Positions 24,701-37,315 of a DNA stretch of 64,000 bases are shown here, one piece after another. The notes below the pieces were generated by a model that ran no database searches, was not told the origin of the DNA, and saw nothing but the letters and a program-made list of their open reading frames with translations. The DNA is from Otis tarda (taxonomy: Eukaryota > Chordata > Aves > Otidiformes > Otididae): contig CM048553.1 in assembly GCA_026413225.1 (NCBI GenBank), positions 98,988,190-99,052,189 of the forward strand. Reading direction: 5' to 3'. Made by a program: the position numbers and the translations under genes. Every line of letters begins with the position of its first letter. Position 1 is the stretch's first letter.

Positions 24701-26704
24701 CTTTTGGGTTTCATTTCATTTTACTCTTAATGCTTGTGACGTTGTAGAGTATGGTGACGGGGAGATACGCATAGACCATGCATCACTGCAGTGCAGAGAC
24801 TGCTTGCCCAGCAGTGCACTGTGAACAAGCGTTCTGTCTTGTTTCACAACATGTTAAGGCCCAGATTTTTCAGAACAGTGTAAGCATTTGTGCATCCAGT
24901 TGGCGTATGCAGTTGCCATGACTGTGTGCGCAACTGTAATAAAATGTAAACGTAAGGGATGGAATACACATCCAATGGCCTGTGTGCCTAAAGTGATTCA
25001 GTGAGTAGTGCACTCACTCAAAACTGGATTTTATTTACGTTGCACTTCTGAAAACCAGACTGGCCTGAAAACTTGGATCCTCACAAGAACTGAGGCATAT
25101 ATTAGCATTTCTGTTTATGCTATGTATTTTTCTCTCTTTTTCTCGTTTTAATTTAATTTTTCCTAATGGGGTACCATTTGTTTTTAAAAAGGCACTGCAT
25201 AGCCACAATCAGAAAGTTATTAAATAGCTAAGCCTTCTTTATCCTCCTGTTTGCTGCACTGACTTGAAGTGAGTACGTGAAGTTTTGCTCTCAGTATGGG
25301 TAGCTAATGATGAGTTTGGACCTCAGCATTAATGTGAAGAAGAAAATCGTTATGATACAAAGTGGTCTGACTGATCCAGGAGTTGCATCAGATCATACCA
25401 TGCTAAAGGGTGCGTTTAGATCATATAATCTGTAATCATATGCTACTTGGAATCAAGTGTATCATTCAGATACTGTCTTTGGCCATGTGTCTAAATATAT
25501 ACTGGAAAAAAAAGCAGTTAAGATGAAATGCCAAGATATGTGTCTTCCAGGTGGGGTGTGTGTGGTGCTGCTCTGTCCAGGCCAGTGCATGGAAAAGAGG
25601 TATAAACACAGGAGATGACAGAACAATTTTTAATTTCTGAAGTGGGAGATCAAAGCGTCTTTACAGAAAGCAAAGCTGTGAAGCGTGATGGTACTTTTTG
25701 GCTTTGTCACATGTGCTGCCTAAATGACAGATTAGTCCAAGCAGTGTCTTATTTGAAGAACCTAAGCCTGCCCAACATCTAGTAGACTGAGCAAGATTTG
25801 GGCTCATAGGGAGGTGCATGAAAGCCTTGAGTTTTTTAACTGTCCCAGGCTGGAGTGCGCTTCTTAGCAACAGCTCGTGAAGTGAGCAGAGATACAGTGA
25901 TCCTGTCTGGGTACATCAATCATCATCTTTGTCATTGTCCATTCGAAATGGAGGGGTGTTGTGATATTGTTTGCTAGTTTTAAATCTGCAAGTGTGGAAG
26001 AAAACTATATCAGAAACAAGTTCTGTTATTTTGCTGAAAAATGCTGAATTCCTACTCTAAAGAGAACTTTCCATTATTAAATAGAGCATAAATGGACTTC
26101 TTTATGAACTTCAAGGGGACCACAGTTATTTAATATGATCTTTTTTTAGGAAAGATCTCAAATATTATCACAAAGGGCAACTGGACAGGTTTTTTTTTTT
26201 GAGGTAGAGAGAAATAATTTTAGTCTATTCTCAATTGATGCAAAGATTTAAGTGAAGAACTCCTACTGTATTAGCACATATGGTGCTGCAAGTGGAGACA
26301 GAGGCAATTGGGGGCACATTTTTAAACTTTTTAAGAATTATTCAGAGATTTTTAATTTTTTTTTGTTTGTTTGTTTCTTTGATTTATTTACTCTGAGGTC
26401 TGCATATTGTAGCTTAGACAGCACATCTTTATGTGTAGAATAATATCCCAAGGATATGGGAGGGAAGGTGCTAAGAAAGGCTCTTATATCAAAGGAAAAG
26501 AGCATAAAAAAGAGAAATTAGTCTCATTAATATATAGGAAAGAATGGGAAAATTAATGATGACTCAAAAATTGCTGAGATGGAGTTTGAAGTTTCTTCCT
26601 TCAGGCATTTTTGAGTTGTGAATGTATAAACATTTTGTGTGGAACATATGGAATAAACAAAGCTTTTATTTCCACTTGCGTAACTCGGAAACTGTTGAGT
26701 TTAT

Positions 26705-26785
26705 AGAGGAGGAGAGGGAAGGAGAGAGAAGGAAAGGAAAGGGAAGGAAAGGAAAGGGGAGAAAGGAAAAAGGAAAGGAAAAAAG
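26705..26785 (+). repeat. 81-bp uninterrupted homopurine (GGAAA-like) tract
   Basis: Every base from 26705 to 26785 on the plus strand is A or G, built mainly from GGAAA, GGGAA and GGAGA words with partial mirror symmetry. Such tracts can form triplex (H-DNA) structures and are length-variable. The minus-strand 113-codon frame through it (26601-26942) is a serine/phenylalanine/leucine-rich artefact. Confidence 0.9.
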
Positions 26786-26833
26786 CAAATTCGTCTGAGA
26801 CCAAGCACGAAACATTTACATTCAAAATAAATA

Positions 26834-26855
26834 CTTTTTGTTTTGTTTTGTTTTG
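26834..26855 (+). repeat. TTTTG microsatellite
   Basis: About four copies of TTTTG follow the purine tract by about 50 bp. The A/T-rich pentamer suggests simple slippage. Confidence 0.85.
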
Positions 26856-27324
26856 GTGGAGTATTTTAGAAGGAGTTGTAACTGGGAAGGAGAATCTGAA
26901 TGGGAAGCAGAACACCACCTTCACAGATAACCAACTACACATCCACTCAGATAAAAGATATTTGGTGCATGCGGGTTCCTTAATGTAACTTAAGAAGTAT
27001 GATTTATTCTGGTCTTATGCTTAAATTAGCTGCAGTTTCAAATGCATAATGTACATATAGTGTAATACTGGGGATGGTAATATCAGAGTGCTTTTTAAAC
27101 TGTATACCACAGCTGTTTAGTCTGTTCACTGTATTGATGTATGACAGGTATTCAGGCTGCGGAGTATTATTGAAAGCTGAAAAAATAACTGGACTTCCAC
27201 CAGAAAGAAATAATTAATTCTTCCCCCAAAGCAGAGATTGTTGTTAACCATTCCAGAGCGGTAACTGTTAAAGCATTCTCAGAGATACTCTAATGAAGAC
27301 AGAAGGTTTACATAGGCTTGGCTA

Positions 27325-27366
27325 GTCTCCATGGTAACAGCCTTTCTACTGGGTTACCATAGGAAT
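27325..27366 (+). promoter_or_regulatory. Tandem RFX X-box-like motifs
   Basis: GTCTCCATGGTAAC (27325-27338) and GTTACCATAGGAAT (27353-27366) both match the imperfect palindromic X-box layout (GTNNCC, AT spacer, RGNAAC) bound by RFX factors. Their starts are 28 bp apart. The first fits closely; the second deviates at its last base. They sit at the upstream edge of a locally CpG-enriched segment. RFX factors control ciliary and MHC class II genes, but no such gene is recognised here. Confidence 0.35.
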
Positions 27367-27831
27367 CGTCAAAGCCTTTGTAAGCCTCCGTTAATAGAAC
27401 ATATACGCTTTCCAGGCAGACTGGAATATCTGCTAAAGGATACACCTCCTGTTGTTAAATATAAATACAAACAGATTTTGTTTTGGAGTGGTACTCATCT
27501 CTGTTTAACTAGCTATGCTACTCTTTGCGTTAGAGTTATATTAAACATTGGAGTCACCTGTGATACAGGAACACGCGTGAGAGCTGAATGGTTTTACGAA
27601 CAAAGCAACCCGTATACGTTCGTACCTAACCTGCAGGGAACCACAAACAAAAATACTGCTCTAGACAGCATTTCCAACGTAGCCCAAACATGGCAGTACA
27701 TTGCCCTTTCACCTTCCTGCGGACGTTGCCGAGCTTTAGTCACTCTGAAGCTTTGCTGGAGAAAAGTTATACAACAGGAAGCAAACAAGCAAGGAATGGA
27801 GCCAAAGGAAACAAGCAGAACCCCTAGCTGA
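27331..27831 (+). CDS. Unrecognised 166-codon ORF (candidate, possibly noncoding exon)
   Basis: This is the longest frame in the window that does not lie in a recognised repeat. I do not recognise the product. The predicted protein has no clear signal peptide, membrane span or domain. It has scattered cysteines, a lysine/tyrosine-rich patch near residues 36-50 (DTPPVVKYKYKQ) and a charged C-terminus. The ATG overlaps the first X-box-like motif, which makes this start doubtful; a TATA-like TATAAATA at 27460-27467 lies inside the frame. The region has many more CpGs than its neighbours. Just after the stop is a good splice donor core (GTAAGT at 27874-27879), so this could be the first exon of an lncRNA or of an unannotated gene. 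Chance remains a reasonable explanation. Confidence 0.2.
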   Translation: MVTAFLLGYHRNRQSLCKPPLIEHIRFPGRLEYLLKDTPPVVKYKYKQILFWSGTHLCLTSYATLCVRVILNIGVTCDTGTRVRAEWFYEQSNPYTFVPNLQGTTNKNTALDSISNVAQTWQYIALSPSCGRCRALVTLKLCWRKVIQQEANKQGMEPKETSRTPS

Positions 27832-30439
27832 ATGAAACGAGCAGAAAACAAGCCAGTGAATGACTTCAGCTCTGTAAGTCTTTCAAGACAGTTGTTGTTT
27901 TGAACTTCTAAATAATGTTCCTTGAAACTGTTACCTGAGCACAGTAGTAGTAGTTTCTTGGATAACTAGTCAGGAATTGCAGTTCCACATCCTTGATCAT
28001 GAGGCTTCGTAAGAGTCACGGTGGTGAACTGCAGGTTGTGAGGGAAACATGCACCTACCTGCTGGTCTTGTCATCACAGGCTTCATTTTATTCAAAAGAC
28101 CATGACAAATGAAAAACTTTAATATAATTTTGTTTCTGTTTAAACTTCCAGGATTAACACTGTTCTCCACAAGGAGGAATGACATTAATAAGACAACTTG
28201 TTAAGGAAATCTAGCCAACATCTTCAGGGCTTGTTATTTTTCCAAACAAATGCTAGCTACAAGGCTTTCTACTGTAAAGCTGACAGCATCATAATGCTTT
28301 TCTATTCTACTTTCCAGTTGGCTAAATTTCATTATACAGTTTGGGCTTATAAATCAGTGGAGCTGAATTGAAGGATATGGTCTTACAGGATGACACTAGC
28401 AGAGAATTTGGCCCTGGAGTTCCAGTTACCAAGATACCAGTTTCTACACATGTAAAGATCTGTACAAAAAGCAGTGGGACTACTTACATGCTTTGGTTAG
28501 GCATGTGCTTCCTTGTCTTACCAGAGAAAGAATTCTGACTGGAGAAAACAAAGATTTGGGAATTACATGAAAATGTATTGTTTCTTTTTTTTTTTTTTTA
28601 CATAGAAGATTGGAACTGCTGATGTGAAAATTGCTATATATTGTGGTAAGTTTACTGAGCAAGGCATATATCATACATTATTCCTTTCCAGAAATGGTAA
28701 AAAGGAAATATATTTTTCCAGGAAAATATTTGAATGAAGCCAGAAATGTAATTGATTTCACAAGAAACAAGGGTGCTACTATTAAGGACATTTTTGGACA
28801 CCCTAGCCCAAAGATGATCTCTCTAGTTACCCAAAAGCAGGCAGTGACAATCTGAGGATAGCAGTCATCCAGAAGCAGTCTATGAGATAGAGGTCTATTT
28901 ACAGGGAAAGGAGATGAGAAAAAAGAGAAGATTTGTGGAAGAGTTAATAAGGGATTCTTCTCTGCATTGGTAATTGAAAGGCTACTTTAACTGTCCTCTT
29001 CCAGTTATGAATTGCTCTTACACAGAAGCTGATCCCATATTTTTGGTTCCCTTTTAGGAGCTGACAGAAGTCACAAAGATGGTATCTGGAGCAGCAAGAG
29101 AGGCAGGATTATGTAGGGTATGACAGTATGAGCGCTCTCCAATGTGCTCTCCCACTAAAAATGTAGAATGCTGACTATTTTTGGAGATCTGACTTCCCTA
29201 GCCATACCTTGTCTTGCCAGAGCAGATAGCTGCAGGACTACCTGAAATGAAGGTCTAAAAATAAAGCCATGACTAATTCATTGTATGGTTCAACTGGTTT
29301 TGTGTCCACCAAATGGAACAATGCAGCTTTATTTCAGGCGTTTTGTTCTTTGACCATGAGAACAAAGAGGATGATGTGACCCAGACAACATGCCTTAACT
29401 CACTATTATTTTACACCCTCTAAAAGGCCTTGTAAAAATTGCTCTACCGGTGGGCTTTCTGTAAAAGTGCACTCAGTATGTAAGCTGCCCTGATTTGCCC
29501 CTCTCTTTGCCACTGAAATGTCCTTACTGGCTTCATGTTGCAGAAACTGTCACTGGAGCTTTTCAGAGATGAGAAAATCCACCTGGTTTGTGACTCATGT
29601 TTTGAGACTGTGTGGCTGCAATTTTTCCCAAGTGTGTCAGGTTGTGAAGAAACCGCTGCGCTCGCTGCAGCCTCCCAATGAAATAGCCAATATGTTTTCT
29701 ATGTTTTTGTGTTTCCATAAGAAATCACTGATGAACAAATCATGTTCTTGTGCAAAACATAGCATGTGGACAATTTGTCTGGCCTGCTGGGCCTGCACTA
29801 CATCTGCTCCATTAATGAAGGTGCTAAATTGGGTGGGGGTAGGGTGAACATATTTGGCAATTTTTTGGCAGCAGGAGCTCATTCTGAACTCCACTTGTAG
29901 ACTGTCTGCTGACAGATGCACTGTCTTTCTCAGTGGGCAAGAAACTGGGCATAGCATTTCTGTTCTGGTGTCTGTCTCTGTCTGCCCTTGGTTCCACTTG
30001 TATCTCCACTCCTCTGTCTCCTCCCCATCTTGTGTTTCCTGTTTTGCCCTACAGAGCCGGGGGTCTGGATCAGACCTTGCAAAGAGCTGGATCATGCATC
30101 ACTATAGTTCTCTCTCTGGTGTGGTTTTTTTTTTGTTTTTTTTTTTTTTTTGCAGCAGATGTTTCCATCTGTGTGCTTTGCTTTCCTTTCCTCACAAATA
30201 TGAGTATACTTACCCAGCATATTGCGTTATCTGTTTCTTTCCCATCTGGAGGACCACTTCTCTCTCTGGCCATTCTCAGGCACATATAAATACACTTACA
30301 CAGACATGTTTGCTGTAAAGCCAGACCAGTGGGGCCACCTATCCTAGACACCAGAAGTAAAGGGAAGACAAATGTACTGGATTCTCCTTGGCTCCTGTTT
30401 CTGTCTGTTCTGCTCAGGCTCAGAGCTGAGGTAACCGAG

Positions 30440-31193
30440 TGGTGCCATGGCTGGGATACAGCGTATTTGGAAGGACAGGCTGGGAAGTTGCCCTTTGTGT
30501 GAGAAAGCAGTGGGAATGCATGGGCTCTGCCTTGGGTTGGGTCATAAGCCACTCCAGAGCTTAGTGGTTGGGATTAGAGGGCAGAGAGATGTGGGCGATG
30601 TTGCAGTGGATCTCTGCTACAGACTGCCTGTCAGGAAGAAGTAGATGATGCCTTCTTCAGGCAACAGGAAGAAGCCCCATGTTCACAGGCTCTGGTGCTC
30701 ACAGGGGAATTTTAACGACAACAATATCTTCTGGAGGGACAACAGAGAAGGACCCAAATTATCCAGGAGGTTTCTAGATTGCTTTAATGACAGCTTTTTA
30801 ACACAAGTGATTGAGGAGATGACAACGGGAGGCACTTCACTGTACTTCACACTTACAAACAGGAAAGAACTTGTTGAAGATGTAAAGCTCAGGGCCAATT
30901 TCTTCTCAGTGGTTCCCAGTGAAAGGACAAGAGGCAACGGGCACAAATTGTTGTACAAGAAATTCCACTTAAACAAAAAAAAAAGTTTGGTTTTTTTTTT
31001 TTTACTGAGAGGGTGGTCAAACACTGGAATGGGTTGCCAAGAAAAGTTGTGGAGACTCCATCTTTGGAGATACACAAAACCTGACTGGACACAACTGTGA
31101 GCAACCTGCTATAATTGACTCTGCTTTGATCAGCAGGGGTAGACTGGATGATCTGAAGAAATCCCTTCCAGCCTCAACTGTTCTGTGATTCTA
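30440..31193 (+). mobile_element. CR1 LINE, plus strand, with internal deletion
   Basis: The left part (30440 to about 30896) matches the CR1 ORF2 endonuclease-coding region, including the stretch TGGATCTCTGCTACAGACTG and the TTCTGGAGGGACAAC block. At about 30897 it jumps directly to the 3'-terminal region (GTGAAAGGACAAGAGGCAAC, then GGGTGGTCAAACACTGGAA) and ends with CTGTTCTGTGATTCTAC. The whole reverse transcriptase segment, roughly 2 kb in an intact element, is missing. A poly-T run at 30990-31001 interrupts the 3' part. Frames of 151 and 130 codons through it (30645-31100 plus, 30683-31075 minus) are not functional genes. Confidence 0.9.
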
Positions 31194-34100
31194 CATTTGT
31201 AATGTAAGAGAGGCAGTAGAAAGACTCAGATGAGGATGGAGGAGAAAAGGAAAAATGGGGATTGTATTGGATCCAGCACCGCAGTAGAAGAAAGGACTTA
31301 TCAATTTGAAAGTAAAAGCAGAAAGGCAGCAAAATGGGAAAAAGCAAGAATGTCCTAGCCTACGGCCCACCCTTTCTAAGCAATGAGACCTTAGCTGGCA
31401 GCACTTTTCCAAAGTGAAATGTGGCATACCTGGGCTGGAAGGAGGTAATGAGCCGGTGCCAGCCCAGGGACAATACTGTTCCGCTGTCTATGCTGGGTGC
31501 TGTCCTCGTAGATGATTCTTACCTCGTTCACCACATGGTTCATCACATGCCGTGTGTGCTGTATGGACTGGTAGGACTTCAAGATTCTTCCCTGCTCCCC
31601 ATCCCTCTCTTACTTTGGAACTACTGTGAACTTACAGCCCTGCCCTGGCACCTCCTCTCCTCATTGTCACCTGACTGCATTGTCCAGCTGACCCCAGCAT
31701 GTGCTGGACTGCAGAGGCACTTAGTAGCCATGCATGGTACAGCACTAGAGGAACTTACTCCCTTTGCTTCTGTAACTGCACACAGCTCTTCGGACTGGTA
31801 ATGACAGTGCATTTTTGCCATCTTAAAGACTATGTATTCTGTTGATGTTGGCTGGATGTGTCAGGCCTGAGCGGGTTTAATGTTCATGGATACTTCTTAA
31901 CTTGAGAGAGAACATGTCTTAAACAAAGAGGAACAAAAACCAGCTGAACATGATTATATGTCTGTTTGGAAAAGCCTGGGCAACCATCCCTAGGGTAACG
32001 AGGAAAAGAGGTCACTGAAGAAATACTGCAACCTACAGCATGAACGGGAGGAGGGTTAAGGTATCTGAAGTGTAGAAGCTGTTGACAAGCAAAACTGAAC
32101 ACTTTTTAAAGGAAAGAGAAATCATGTCAAGGAATTTCTGCCTGCTGCGTCACAGGTACCTTTCTGAAAAAGCTAAAGCACTGCCATAGGAAAGGGCCAA
32201 GGGGGACACCAGCAGTTGCAACTTGCACACCTAGGGGAAGTGATTAGCATTAGATGCAGTTAAAGAAACTACATAGTGTTTGTCTGGCTGGCAGTGAAAC
32301 ATTAATGCCAAGAATCAAGTCGAAAGGCAGGGAAGTAGCTTGTTTGTAGGTTTAAAAACTCAGAAGATTTAACACCTGGAGAACGAAGTCTGATCAAGAG
32401 GGCGGCACAGAACTGAGAGCTGGAGGGAAGAGAGGTCTAAGGTCTTTTTAGTTCGTTCAGCTTTGTTTGTCTGAGATATTTCAGCAGCCGAACAGCCTGT
32501 AGAGCAGCCTTGAGTGCAAATGTACTAAGTCTTTTTTGATTTTTGTGGAAATGTTGATGTGAATACACTCACTCATACACTTGATTGGGATGCAGGCTTG
32601 AAGTCATCATTCCTTCATTCAGTTAATCCCTATTTCTTAAGGTATTAAGAAATTACATGGAGAAAATACTGAGAAAGTAAAATGGATGTATGTGCTGTGA
32701 GAGAAAGGGCAGTTACGCCGTAGACCAAGCTGTAGTATAGAGAGGCAGAGTGCTGTGGGTGCCAAAGGAGCTGTTGAATGGAACTGTGCCAGCAAAGACA
32801 GTGGGGAATTTACCCTGTATATACAAAGATGATCTTTCTTTCTGCCCACAGTTAGTCTGTTAACAGTTTTCAAGATCACAGCAGACATGAGGAAGAAATA
32901 ATTTCAAAAGATCCCAGAAATGCTGAGTTGAAAGCAAGGAAGTGAATGTTTATGAGAAACATTTATGAAAATATTAACTTTTGGCAATGTAGACCTCCCT
33001 TTTAAGCTGACTGGGAGGGGTGGATTTTAAAAGCATAAGGATCTCCTTAAAAATTCATGCCAAGATATAGCCTAATGGGAGCAATACAGTACTGAAACAT
33101 ATTCCTAAGAGTATTGGTTTCTGTGTCCTTGTTTCACATGTGTAGGGTAAAATGAAAAAGATATTTAGGAGGAATAATAAAGAAGACAACTTCTGAAAAA
33201 ATGTACCCACCCAAATCTGTCAGCAGTTATTTATTTTATTATTAGTTAGTCAAATAATTAAGCTCTAGTGAAATATTTTTTTCTCATTTTTTTTTCTCTA
33301 TGCTGGAAGTACTGATTGAGTAAGGAAAATTAAAATCAGAAGTAAAAACTTAAGGAAAAGAGTCTGCAGTCCCTATCTGTAGCAGGGACTAAGTATGTAT
33401 GGACTGTACATATCTATTGTTTGTGAAGTTTGGAAAAATTATTTTCCAGAGGAGGGAAATGTTACTAAAAGTTATAGAAGATTCTGCCATCGTGACTTCC
33501 ACCTCAGTCTTTTTCTTCCCACTTCCAAGTTTACAACCAATTCTTTTCGTCATTTTTCTATCCTAATACTGAGATGTAGCAGTGGAATTGCAGGGTGGAG
33601 GTTTGAGACACAGTGTTGGACAAAACAAGAGCACTACAGGTTATTCATCGTAAAGACAGTACGAACCAGTTGAGACTATTTAGCTCTCACACTTCAGAAA
33701 ACAGAGAAAGAAGGCCATGCTCTTTTGAAGGACTTTGTAACTTTTCATATACATATGCATATAATTTTCCAGATGCCTGTGTTTTTGCCCTCAGCAGAAT
33801 TGCCATGTCTGACGCTGTGGGCCCAAGGAGAGGTAGCAAAAAACCCACCGAAGGCTACACCTTGTAGTAATCACTTTCTATTGTAACTTGTTACATGGTG
33901 TAAAAGACTTTCTGTAAGTTCTTATTTTTCTAACATATTCAAGTTGAGCTTTCAACTTCAGTGTTTTAGAGTTTTAGAGTTCTTGTGCACACTTCATAAC
34001 CTGTACTATTCTTGTTCTGTATGACATTTCTCTGCTAAACATCACTTGTGTGCACACCCCCCATATCCCTTCTGCAAGGGATTCTGTGGAGATCCCCACC

Positions 34101-37100
34101 ATCTAGAAAGCATTTACAGCTACTGCTTTTCAGTTATAATAGATGGTTTCACTATATTTTGTAGTCCTTGAGCATTTTGAATGATTCACCCAAAAACTGA
34201 GTTAGAAAAATGGGAAATCAGAGATAATTTTAGTGACAAAAATAAATTAATTCCGAGTTTCATGAGTGCAAATTATGTGCATGGGCTTTGAGATTCAAAT
34301 TACTGCCTTCTACGTCCTGAGCAAAGATCAATAAAATTAATTTTAATTGGTAATTTCACTACTGTCTAGGCAGAAGAATGTGTGCAGATGGAGGAAAAGA
34401 TCTAGAACTGAAATTTTCTGAAGTAGACTGATACACTGCTCATGCTGCCACCAACCGTTGCTAAACATAAGCATTCACTTCTTCAATTTTTAGTTTACTG
34501 GCATTAAGGAAGAACACTAAAAAGTCATGTACTTCAGCATCTGGTAGCCTGTGTTTTTATGTTTCAGAATAATATTCCTGACATACAATCATAATAAAGC
34601 TGCATCTCGTATAACTGGTAGACATTTTATGTCTTTACTGGTTTTGGATATGCAATATTGCACCCAATCTGAAATATTATAGGCTGAGTCTCCCTAATAT
34701 CTTTGTTCCTTTCTAAAATTCTAGTTGTGTAAAAGTAGGTTGGAAGTGGCTGCAGATTTGGCAGGGGCTTTCATAGACATGACAGTCTTGATGAGTTCAT
34801 AATGACTTATAGTGCCCAATATGTGAATGATGCAAAACAGAAGACAATGGTTGGTTCCTTGGCTGTCATTTCCTACATTTCTCTCTGCTCATGTAATGTG
34901 GTTCTGAAACATTTTCATCTTGATATACTGTGTTTCACTTTTATTTTGCAGTCATCTTCCACATTTATGAATGGAGCAACAGGTGCAAGATTCCTGGGTT
35001 TTCGAACTTCAATCCTTTCCACTGATGAAATTGTAAAATATAATAGGATCATAAAGGAAGTAGGAATATGTGATGAAGGGATGGGTATGCATGTAGACAT
35101 GAACAAGTGTGTGCTTATGTTTTTGATGATATTGAACATTACATATGCACACACAATCTTTGTCAACAATCCTAGTCCTTTTGAGGTGAAGAGGACTTTA
35201 GGCACAGACAGAAATAGAAGTAGAAATGACTAGAGCATGAGCTCAAATGAAGGCTTGGCATAGCACCACGTAATAAATTAATGAATGCTGTTCATAATGC
35301 TTGTTGCAATTAGAGATTGAATTTAACTGCAATGAGTGACATGACCAGATGACATCAGGGGAAAATAAAAGCTGTTTTGTCAATACTCCTGTTTTCCATC
35401 TTGCTACTTGCCTTTATAAAGTCAATATTAAGTCAGAAGCTTCCATCTAATAGGAGACAAGATTGTATGCCTGTTACCTGTGCACCCCCTTAGAAACCTG
35501 AATCTCCGATACAATGGAGTGTTTGGTGTATTCAGAATATTTATGTGTAGTGGTCACCACTGTATATTCAGTTCTTCCTGTCATATCTGTTGAGATCTGT
35601 GGATTTGTAGTGGCTCTTTTGCTTGAATAAACTGGTGTACTTCATGCAAAATTATACATAACTGAGCCAAAACAACACATGCTTTGCTTTCATTTCATGT
35701 TTGGGTTGAGTTGAGACTAAAGTATGTAACATATCAACGTATCTTCAGCCTTACAGCTTCTGCGGGACTCTCCTTTCTGATATTGTCATTTAATAATCTA
35801 AAGCATCTAAGACCTCAGACAAGTGTGACGTGAATCTACTAGAGATTCCCTGTGAACATTTACCATGCAGTCTTCAATAGTGCACTGCAGGAATCTTTGT
35901 GTTTAGGGGTAAGGGCAGAGATCTTTACAGCCAGTTATTCTACAAAAGAAGGCTGGGAGGAAAAAAAAGACATTTTCTGGCCTTATAAATTCTCTGATGA
36001 GTTGGATAATAGGAATGGAGAGCAATACTTTTTTTTCCCTGTTTTTTAAACTTTATTAATCTAAAATGATTGAAACAAACCAAATGCAATAAGTTTCAAA
36101 AGTAGATTGTCTTTCAAATACTGATGTGAATACAAAAATCAGTAGCAGCAAATTGTGTAAATCATGGTAAAACATATGTGATACTTTAACATGTTAACTG
36201 AAGCCTGGTGTGCATCAGCAAACTTTCACAGTTAATTCATATCACTGCGGTAGCACACTCTGAGACTGGTTTTGAACATTTTTTACAGATAATGGTTTAA
36301 AACCACCCCATTAACTCCATTATGTTTTTCCCCCAAGGTTAGTTTTATTAGGTGATGAATATCCAAAATCTTCCGTGTATTCATGCAATAATACTAGGTA
36401 ACCTATAAAAGGACTACATGCTATTTCTAAGTTATGGTCTAGAGCAAAAACAATGGATAAAAATGTTGTCTCAGGGAAGAACAAGGAGAAACTATCCATC
36501 TGAGACATGCCTCTGGGAACAGTTTCTCTGCATTTCCTCGTTATTCTACCTTTGTGATAGGAACATAGTAATGCAACTTCACCTTAAAAAGATGAAGCTC
36601 AACAAGGGAGCTTCATCAAAAGGTCAGCATTCTGAATAGATATCTTGTCAGCTCAACAGGATGCGTGCATGTATGGTGCGTTGCCTGGGACAGAGCAATG
36701 ATTCTATGCCCTTGTCAGTGGAGAGGCTCAGAAATTTTGAGCACAATGTTTCTCAGAAAATGCCAATTAATTCAGTTGTAAATGTTCTGTGGGAATGTGT
36801 CAGGATTGACTATACTTTGTTTGTTTTGCTTTCAATCAAAACAAAGCTTTTTGATAATATTTTTAATAATCTTGTCATGACAGAATATTTGAATGTTTCA
36901 TTTTGGAACATTTAATTCAGGATTGTGTTTGATATAAATTAGGTAAAAAAAAGGGTCAGAATTAAAACTTTTGATATAAGTTTATCAAAAGTGATATTTA
37001 AAAAAAAAATGTCCTAGGGGAAACATTTACTTTACTTCAGTTTGGATGGGGGGAAATGTTAAAATGTCAGAGTTTTCCAGGAAACAAAAATTCTACTTTC

Positions 37101-37315
37101 ATGAAAAGAATCTGACAAAGTCCATCACTCATCGTTTAAAAATGAAAGTTTTACAGTTTTCAAAGCAAATTCAACATTAGTTAAATGAGTGAAAATTGCT
37201 TAAAAATAATATTTTGCAGTTACCTTAATTTTGAAAGATTAAAAAATAATTGGATCTTTTATTTATTAAGTTACTGAAAAAATATTCCAAGTGTCCAAAC
37301 CAATACTTGAATATT
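31194..37315. other. Unique noncoding sequence, 6 kb
   Basis: No gene is recognised. Frames of 126 codons (31421-31801, plus) and 143 codons (34802-35233, plus) show no domain; the second overlaps a candidate exon listed separately. The stretch 31830-32420 is slightly richer in G and C and may be an old unclassified repeat, but I cannot name it. Confidence 0.5.
34952..35092 (+). other. Possible internal exon (very tentative)
   Basis: A good acceptor (TTTTATTTTGCAG, ending 34951) precedes an open frame that would encode a peptide beginning SSSTFMNGATGARFLGF and continuing with ILSTDEIVKYNRIIKEV. Possible donors are weak (GTAGGA near 35060, GTATGC near 35093). The peptide is less biased than its neighbours, but I do not recognise a family. 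With one good splice site and no homology, chance is likely. Confidence 0.13.

Larger units (their letters stand above)
21955..30439. other. Mostly unique noncoding sequence, 8.5 kb
   Basis: No recognised gene. It contains a homopurine tract, a TTTTG microsatellite and a candidate ORF/promoter region, each listed separately. There are also a T run near 28588-28599 and a long T/G run at about 30124-30151 followed by GCAG. Overlapping frames of 109-160 codons at 29518-30552, on both strands, show no family signature. Confidence 0.5.

Noticed and set aside
26601..26942. 113-codon minus-strand ORF
   Set aside because: Its bulk is a translation of the homopurine tract (Ser/Phe/Leu/Pro repeats), so it is low-complexity.
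30124..30159. Long T tract followed by GCAG as a splice acceptor
   Set aside because: No open, conserved-looking exon or donor follows; a poly-T run with a chance AG is sufficient explanation.
29518..30552. Overlapping 109-160 codon ORFs on both strands, considered as a hAT/ZBED-like transposase remnant
   Set aside because: I could find no catalytic or zinc-finger motif, and frames are open on both strands, which suggests chance.
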